Assembly (NCBI RefSeq): GCF_003583765.1
Contig: NZ_QXQA01000024.1
Span: 1 to 63,112, forward strand
DNA length: 63,112 nucleotides
Source of the DNA: Paenibacillus nanensis
GTDB lineage: Bacteria > Bacillota > Bacilli > Paenibacillales > Paenibacillaceae
Direction: 5' to 3'
The position numbers and the translations under genes were made by a program. This document shows positions 59,234 through 63,112 of the stretch, piece by piece. Each line of letters starts with the position of its first letter. The stretch's first letter is position 1. The notes beneath the pieces are model-generated. The model was not told the DNA's origin, did not search any database, and saw only the letters and a program-made list of their open reading frames with translations.

Positions 59234-60967
59234 TTGGACACGAATTACGTACGCGCGCCCCGACCCCAAAAACGGAGAGGGTTCAGCGTATTTTTATTTC
59301 TTTTTATGGCTGCAGCAATTGTTTCATTCGGATGGTTCGGCTATCTGAAATATATTCCGAGCAACGAGCATCAAGAGCCGCGCTATAGCGCCGCGAATCC
59401 CATCATCGTAAGCGGAGCGGATACCGCTTATGGCGCTGTTGTCGAGAATGGGGAAGTAAAGCTGCCGTTGCCGCTCTTAGAGGAGCTGCTTGGAGAGGAC
59501 AAGCCTATTCATTACGAGAAGGATACAGGAACGCTGGTATTGACGACTACGGACAAAGTGCTGCGTTTTAAGACGGAAGCTCTAACCGGCATTATAAATC
59601 AAAAACCGTACAAGCTCTCGCTTTCGGCGGAAGTGATAGACGATACAGTCTACATCCCGACGGCTCCGCTGGAAGAGTTGTTCGGTCTAAAGACGGAATA
59701 TGATCAGGAAAGCGGGATCGTGACCCTGCTTCAAGAGGGGGATGCGATTCAGCTTGCGGAATCGCTTCCCGAGAACGGCGCGGCAGTTCGAGCAGCGCCC
59801 TCAATTAGAGAGCCTTATCTGGTCAAAGTGCCGCGAGGCGAGTCCGTTCGGATCTGGCAAGACATTGAAGGCTGGCTGCTCGTACAGACGAAGAACGGTC
59901 ATGTCGGTTATATGAATAAAAAGAATGTGAAGCTCACGACGATTGAACAGGTGCCGAAGCTCGAGAAGCAGGATGCATTTGTTCCATGGAAGGTGATGGG
60001 CAGCAAAATCAACCTTACCTGGGAGGCTGTCTACGAGCGCAGGGTAGATCCGACAAAAATCGGCGAAATGCCCGGCGTAAATGTCGTGAGCCCGACTTGG
60101 TTCGAATTGCAGGACGGCAAGGGGACGATAAAAGGAAAAGCGGACTCAGCCTATGTGAAATGGGCGCATGAACGCGGTTATCAGGTGTGGGCGCTGTTCA
60201 GCAATGGCTTTGAACCGGATCGCACGACCGAAGCGCTTGCAACGGTTGAATCGAGGTTCTCGATGATTCAGCAGCTGATTGCTTTTGCCAAGATTTATGA
60301 CCTGCAGGGGATCAACGTCGATTTCGAAAATGTCTATACGAAGGACAAAGAGAATCTCGTTCAATTTATGAAGGAGATGACGCCGCTTCTTCATGAGCAA
60401 GGGTTAGTGGTTTCGATCGACGTCACGCCGAAATCGACCAGCGAGATGTGGTCGGTATTTCTGGACCGCGCCGCGCTTGGCAAGGTCGTCGACTATATGA
60501 TGGTGATGGCCTACGATGAGCATTGGGCGTCTAGCCCGAAAGCGGGTTCGGTGGCATCGCTGCCTTGGGCGGAAAACGCCATTACAAAAATTATGAAGGA
60601 AGACGGCGTTCCCGCTAGTAAGCTGGTGCTTAGCATGCCGCTCTATACAAGGATATGGACGGAGACGAAGGAAGCCTCCGGCGAGGTTAAGGTCTCTTCA
60701 AAAGCCGTTGGGATGGAAGCTGTAAAAACGATCATTGCGGACAAAAAGCTGAAGCCCGTATTTGATGAGGCGGCAGGACAGAACTATGTCGAATATACCG
60801 AGGACGGGGCACTGAAGCGGATTTGGATCGAAGATGAAGTATCCATGAAAGCGCGGGTCGAATTAGCCCGCAAATACGATTTGGCGGGTGTCGCGACTTG
60901 GCAGCGGTCATTCCAGACGCCATCCATTTGGACAGTAATTGATGAGTCGTTGTCGAAAAGGCCATAA
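59234..60967 (+). CDS. GH18 glycosidase with copper-amine-oxidase-N and SH3-like domains
   Basis: 577 residues, membrane-anchored by one N-terminal helix (FLFLFMAAAIVSFGWFGYL, about 20-40). Then a copper amine oxidase N-terminal-like domain (about 60-185: NGEVKLPLPLLEELLG, VYIPTAPLEELFGL), a bacterial SH3 domain (about 190-240: VKVPRGESVRIWQDIEGWLL), and a GH18 catalytic barrel (about 265-577). The active-site motif is LQGINVDFENVY, with D-x-E of the DxxDxDxE signature (first Asp replaced by Gln or shifted). Resembles SleL/YdhD-type spore or cell-wall hydrolases. GGAGCG fits TTG 59234; the open frame begins at 59192. Confidence 0.85.
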   Translation: MDTNYVRAPRPQKRRGFSVFLFLFMAAAIVSFGWFGYLKYIPSNEHQEPRYSAANPIIVSGADTAYGAVVENGEVKLPLPLLEELLGEDKPIHYEKDTGTLVLTTTDKVLRFKTEALTGIINQKPYKLSLSAEVIDDTVYIPTAPLEELFGLKTEYDQESGIVTLLQEGDAIQLAESLPENGAAVRAAPSIREPYLVKVPRGESVRIWQDIEGWLLVQTKNGHVGYMNKKNVKLTTIEQVPKLEKQDAFVPWKVMGSKINLTWEAVYERRVDPTKIGEMPGVNVVSPTWFELQDGKGTIKGKADSAYVKWAHERGYQVWALFSNGFEPDRTTEALATVESRFSMIQQLIAFAKIYDLQGINVDFENVYTKDKENLVQFMKEMTPLLHEQGLVVSIDVTPKSTSEMWSVFLDRAALGKVVDYMMVMAYDEHWASSPKAGSVASLPWAENAITKIMKEDGVPASKLVLSMPLYTRIWTETKEASGEVKVSSKAVGMEAVKTIIADKKLKPVFDEAAGQNYVEYTEDGALKRIWIEDEVSMKARVELARKYDLAGVATWQRSFQTPSIWTVIDESLSKRP

Positions 60968-60983
60968 TTTATCGGTTTTTATC

Positions 60984-61025
60984 AAAAAGAGACCTTCGAA
61001 GCAGCAGCTTCGAAGGTCTCTTTCG
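60984..61025. terminator. Bidirectional terminator between the GH18 gene and ygzB
   Basis: AAAGAGACCTTCGAAGC pairs exactly with GCTTCGAAGGTCTCTTT across a short loop (60986-61023), with T and A runs at the two ends. Confidence 0.9.
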
Positions 61026-61052
61026 GTTTTGCTTTTAGAGGTTGTAAGGGAT

Positions 61053-61415
61053 TTAGGCCTGCGCATTCTCCGCCGGATGCTCCGTCGCTTGATTCGGATC
61101 AAGCGTAAGCATGGTGCGGCAGAACATACAACGGTCGGTCTTGCCGAGCATTTTGGTCTGGCGTCCGCATTCCGGACATTGGAGCATCGTCGCGCTAGTG
61201 GACATCATGCCCGCCCAGAAGTAGACGGCTACGCTAATAAGGAGCGAGATCATGCCGAACACCATGAAGATACCTGCAAATATTTTTCCGACTTGTCCCC
61301 ACAGGATAATTCCTGCGGTCCCCAGTATCATAATTCCCATGCCGACAAGCGTAAAAACAAGTCCCCACAGGCGAAATTCGTTGATTTTTGCCGATTTAAA
61401 AAAGATTTTTTTCAT
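61053..61415 (-). CDS. ygzB: YgzB-like membrane protein with zinc ribbon (DUF2614)
   Basis: 120 residues. Two hydrophobic helices (about 15-40 and 45-70), then a zinc-ribbon-like CPECGRQTK...CMFC pair (about 81-100) and TLDPN, a direct match to B. subtilis YgzB, whose gene neighbours perR. Function unknown. The frame is convergent with the GH18 gene and divergent from ygxA. Confidence 0.88.
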   Translation of the reverse strand: MKKIFFKSAKINEFRLWGLVFTLVGMGIMILGTAGIILWGQVGKIFAGIFMVFGMISLLISVAVYFWAGMMSTSATMLQCPECGRQTKMLGKTDRCMFCRTMLTLDPNQATEHPAENAQA

Positions 61416-61567
61416 GATTCAAACCCTTCCCGTGACAATAGTCTTACGAAATTGAGACTGAATTTCTTGATTGCAAAGCAGGAATGTGCGTGCAGTCTGT
61501 CGAAAAAGAATACCTGTAGATAATCATTATAGCTTAATCAAGATGGATTAGCTATACGGAGGAACCT

Positions 61568-62446
61568 GTGGAGCATATCAAAGATTATGTAATAGGCACT
61601 TATCGGGAATTGCCAGGATTATTGTCTATATCTGTCATAAAGAATCCCTATTCCTATAACCCGCTCATTGATGGATTAGATATATTAGTGCTTGTCGTGA
61701 CCGCTGCGAAGGCAGGGGAGGAATCTGCGGCGCATGTTCAGCTAGACGGCGACCGTGTACTCATACGTACATTGGGCCGGGAAGAGCTGGAATCGCGGAT
61801 CACAGGCGGCGAAAATCGTAACATAATTGAATGGATAGTGCGGGGGGAGATATTGTTGGATCGCGAAGGTTATTTGGCGGACGTTCGAGAACGGTTGCTG
61901 TTGTTTCCTGAATCCATGCGCGAGCAAAAGCGATTCATCGAGTTTGCCGGATTCTTACGGACATACTTGCAAGCGAAGCAGGATCTGCTGGACGGAAATC
62001 TGCTGGATGCATACAGTCACATATTAACCGCACTTCATCATTGGGCCCACATTGTTTTAATTGAAGAAGGACGACATCCGGAACTAACGGTCTGGAAGCA
62101 GCTAAGAAGAGTCCATCCCGGCATTTATAAGCTTTATGAGGAATTGACTGCAAGTCCGGAGACGTTGGAGCAGCGAGTGCAGCTTGTTATGCTGGCTTGC
62201 GAGTTCTCGGTTATGAATAAAATGAAATCCTGCTGCTCCCTTCTTTTAGATCTGATTAGCAGCAGGGAGGAGCCGTGGAGCATCGGAGAACTGCAAGCGC
62301 ATCCGCTTATTAGCGAGCTACGGGTCGATTTGTCGTTAGTGATCCAGAAGCTGGTTAAGCGTTCGTATCTGAGAGAAGTAGCGATTATGCATGATCCGAG
62401 CGATGCGAATGCCCTCGAACTCAGATACTTGGCATCGAATATGTAG
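61568..62446 (+). CDS. ygxA: YgxA-like nucleotidyltransferase-like protein
   Basis: 292 residues, soluble, belonging to the YgxA family (nucleotidyltransferase-like N-terminus: IDGLDILVLVVTA near residue 36; helical C-terminus). The canonical NTase GS motif is not evident, so catalytic activity is doubtful. GTG start with GGAGGA just upstream. In B. subtilis ygxA lies between ygzB and an rRNA operon, as here. Function unknown. Confidence 0.85.
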   Translation: MEHIKDYVIGTYRELPGLLSISVIKNPYSYNPLIDGLDILVLVVTAAKAGEESAAHVQLDGDRVLIRTLGREELESRITGGENRNIIEWIVRGEILLDREGYLADVRERLLLFPESMREQKRFIEFAGFLRTYLQAKQDLLDGNLLDAYSHILTALHHWAHIVLIEEGRHPELTVWKQLRRVHPGIYKLYEELTASPETLEQRVQLVMLACEFSVMNKMKSCCSLLLDLISSREEPWSIGELQAHPLISELRVDLSLVIQKLVKRSYLREVAIMHDPSDANALELRYLASNM

Positions 62447-62456
62447 GTGTATGAAT

Positions 62457-62494
62457 GGGATGCGATGAGGGGATTCTTCTTCGCATCCCCTTTT
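62457..62494 (+). terminator. Terminator of ygxA
   Basis: GGGATGCGA at 62457-62465 pairs with TCGCATCCC at 62481-62489, then TTTT. Confidence 0.8.
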
Positions 62495-62518
62495 AATATG
62501 ATGGATGTAAATAAAGTG

Positions 62519-62547
62519 TTGACTTGTTCCATTTACCTATGTTAAAT
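62519..62547 (+). promoter_or_regulatory. rrn promoter P1
   Basis: TTGACT at 62519-62524, a 17-base spacer, and TTAAAT at 62542-62547. Confidence 0.65.
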
Positions 62548-62626
62548 TAGAACTCGCCGCTTTTGCAGGTAGTAAATGAAGAACGAAGACATGATTAAAA
62601 AAAATGTCGAATTCGAAAAAAAGTAC

Positions 62627-62656
62627 TTGCAATGAGATAGGCAACTGTGATATATT
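62627..62656 (+). promoter_or_regulatory. rrn promoter P2
   Basis: TTGCAA at 62627-62632, an 18-base spacer, and TATATT at 62651-62656 (TATTATAA overlapping), about 45 bases before the boxA-like element. Confidence 0.65.
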
Positions 62657-62839
62657 ATAAAAGTCGCCGCTGAGACACGGGCGACACGAAAGAAAAGAGA
62701 TTGTTCTTTGAAAACTGAACAACGAGCGAAACTGCCCTGTTAATTCGGTGACGAGTTAATAGATATAAGAAGTTTTCGTACTCGGCTTTAGCCGATGCGA
62801 AAAGCTTCAAGCAACAAACGTAATGAGCAATCAAACACC

Positions 62840-63112
62840 TTTATGGAGAGTTTGATCCTGGCTCAGGACGAACGCTGGCGGCGTGCCTAATACATGCAAG
62901 TCGAGCGGAGCTAAGTGAAAGCTTGCTTTCACGATGCTTAGCGGCGGACGGGTGAGTAACACGTAGGTAACCTGCCTGTAAGACTGGGATAACATTCGGA
63001 AACGAATGCTAATACCGGATACGCGAGTTGGTCGCATGGCCGACTCGGGAAAGACGGAGCAATCTGTCGCTTACAGATGGACCTGCGGCGCATTAGCTAG
63101 TTGGTGAGGTAA
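62840..63112 (+). rRNA. rrs: 16S ribosomal RNA, 5' part
   Basis: Starts at about 62840 with TTATGGAGAGTTTGATCCTG and continues through the conserved ACGAACGCTGGCGGCGTGCC and CATGCAAGTCGAGCGG to the window end. The V1 and V2 region (GCTTGCTTTCACGATGCTTAGCGGCGG-type, shown in part) looks like Paenibacillus. Truncated by the window, about 273 of some 1550 bases seen. Confidence 0.98.

Larger units (their letters stand above)
62495..62839 (+). promoter_or_regulatory. rRNA operon promoter and leader region
   Basis: About 345 bases with no protein gene. It holds two promoters (P1 near 62519, P2 near 62627), a boxA-like TTGTTCTTTGAAAAC (62701-62715) for antitermination, and leader sequence up to the 16S 5' end. 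Confidence 0.8.

Overview
The window looks like chromosomal DNA from a Paenibacillus-type Gram-positive, spore-forming bacterium (order Bacillales). Grounds: two large surface proteins end in triple S-layer homology (SLH) domains; GatCAB, PerR, YgzB, YgxA, AdaA and ydaJKLMN-type genes have the Bacillus/Paenibacillus character; proS has a T-box leader; and the 5' end of a 16S rRNA of Paenibacillus-like type closes the window. No prophage, insertion sequence, CRISPR array or tRNA gene was seen.

Layout. 1-8.1 kb: the 3' part of an FN3/SLH surface protein, a chemoreceptor, a PAS-PAS-GGDEF diguanylate cyclase, two tandem DUF1259 genes and an aromatic acid exporter-type membrane protein. 8.1-14.6 kb: an AraC regulator divergent from uxaB-uxaA (galacturonate catabolism), a small remnant of a hemerythrin-type gene, and a divergent TetR/DHA2 efflux pair. 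14.6-18 kb: a small hypothetical gene and metNPQ (methionine import). 18-26.5 kb: a six-gene exopolysaccharide operon related to Bacillus subtilis ydaJKLMN, ending in a degenerate GGDEF protein that keeps the c-di-GMP-binding RxxD site but has lost the catalytic motif. 26.6-32.9 kb: a PatB/MalY C-S lyase, proS with a T-box, an adaA-ogt-SPL radical SAM DNA-repair operon, and a short-chain dehydrogenase.

32.9-44.4 kb: a STAND-type ATPase regulator with a GNAT-like middle and a C-terminal HTH, divergent from a 3082-residue SLH-anchored protein with two beta-propeller blocks and FN3 modules. Their shared intergenic region carries three direct repeats about 22 bp apart. 44.4-51 kb: a coiled-coil protein, an NCS2 uracil permease, a cupin protein with a Met/Gln-rich tail, and an AraC regulator divergent from a sugar isomerase and a Gfo/Idh/MocA dehydrogenase. 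51-63.1 kb: a RelP-like small alarmone synthetase, an IDEAL-like small protein, gatCAB, an MgtC-family protein overlapping a DUF4097 membrane protein, perR with a likely PerR box, a GH18/SH3 hydrolase, ygzB, ygxA, and an rRNA operon with two promoters.

The most interesting units are the EPS operon, which pairs polymer synthesis and export with its own c-di-GMP receptor, and the STAND regulator with the giant surface protein, which looks like a dedicated regulatory pair not described by any named system I recognise. All functional calls rest on motif and family recognition by eye; no database search was run.
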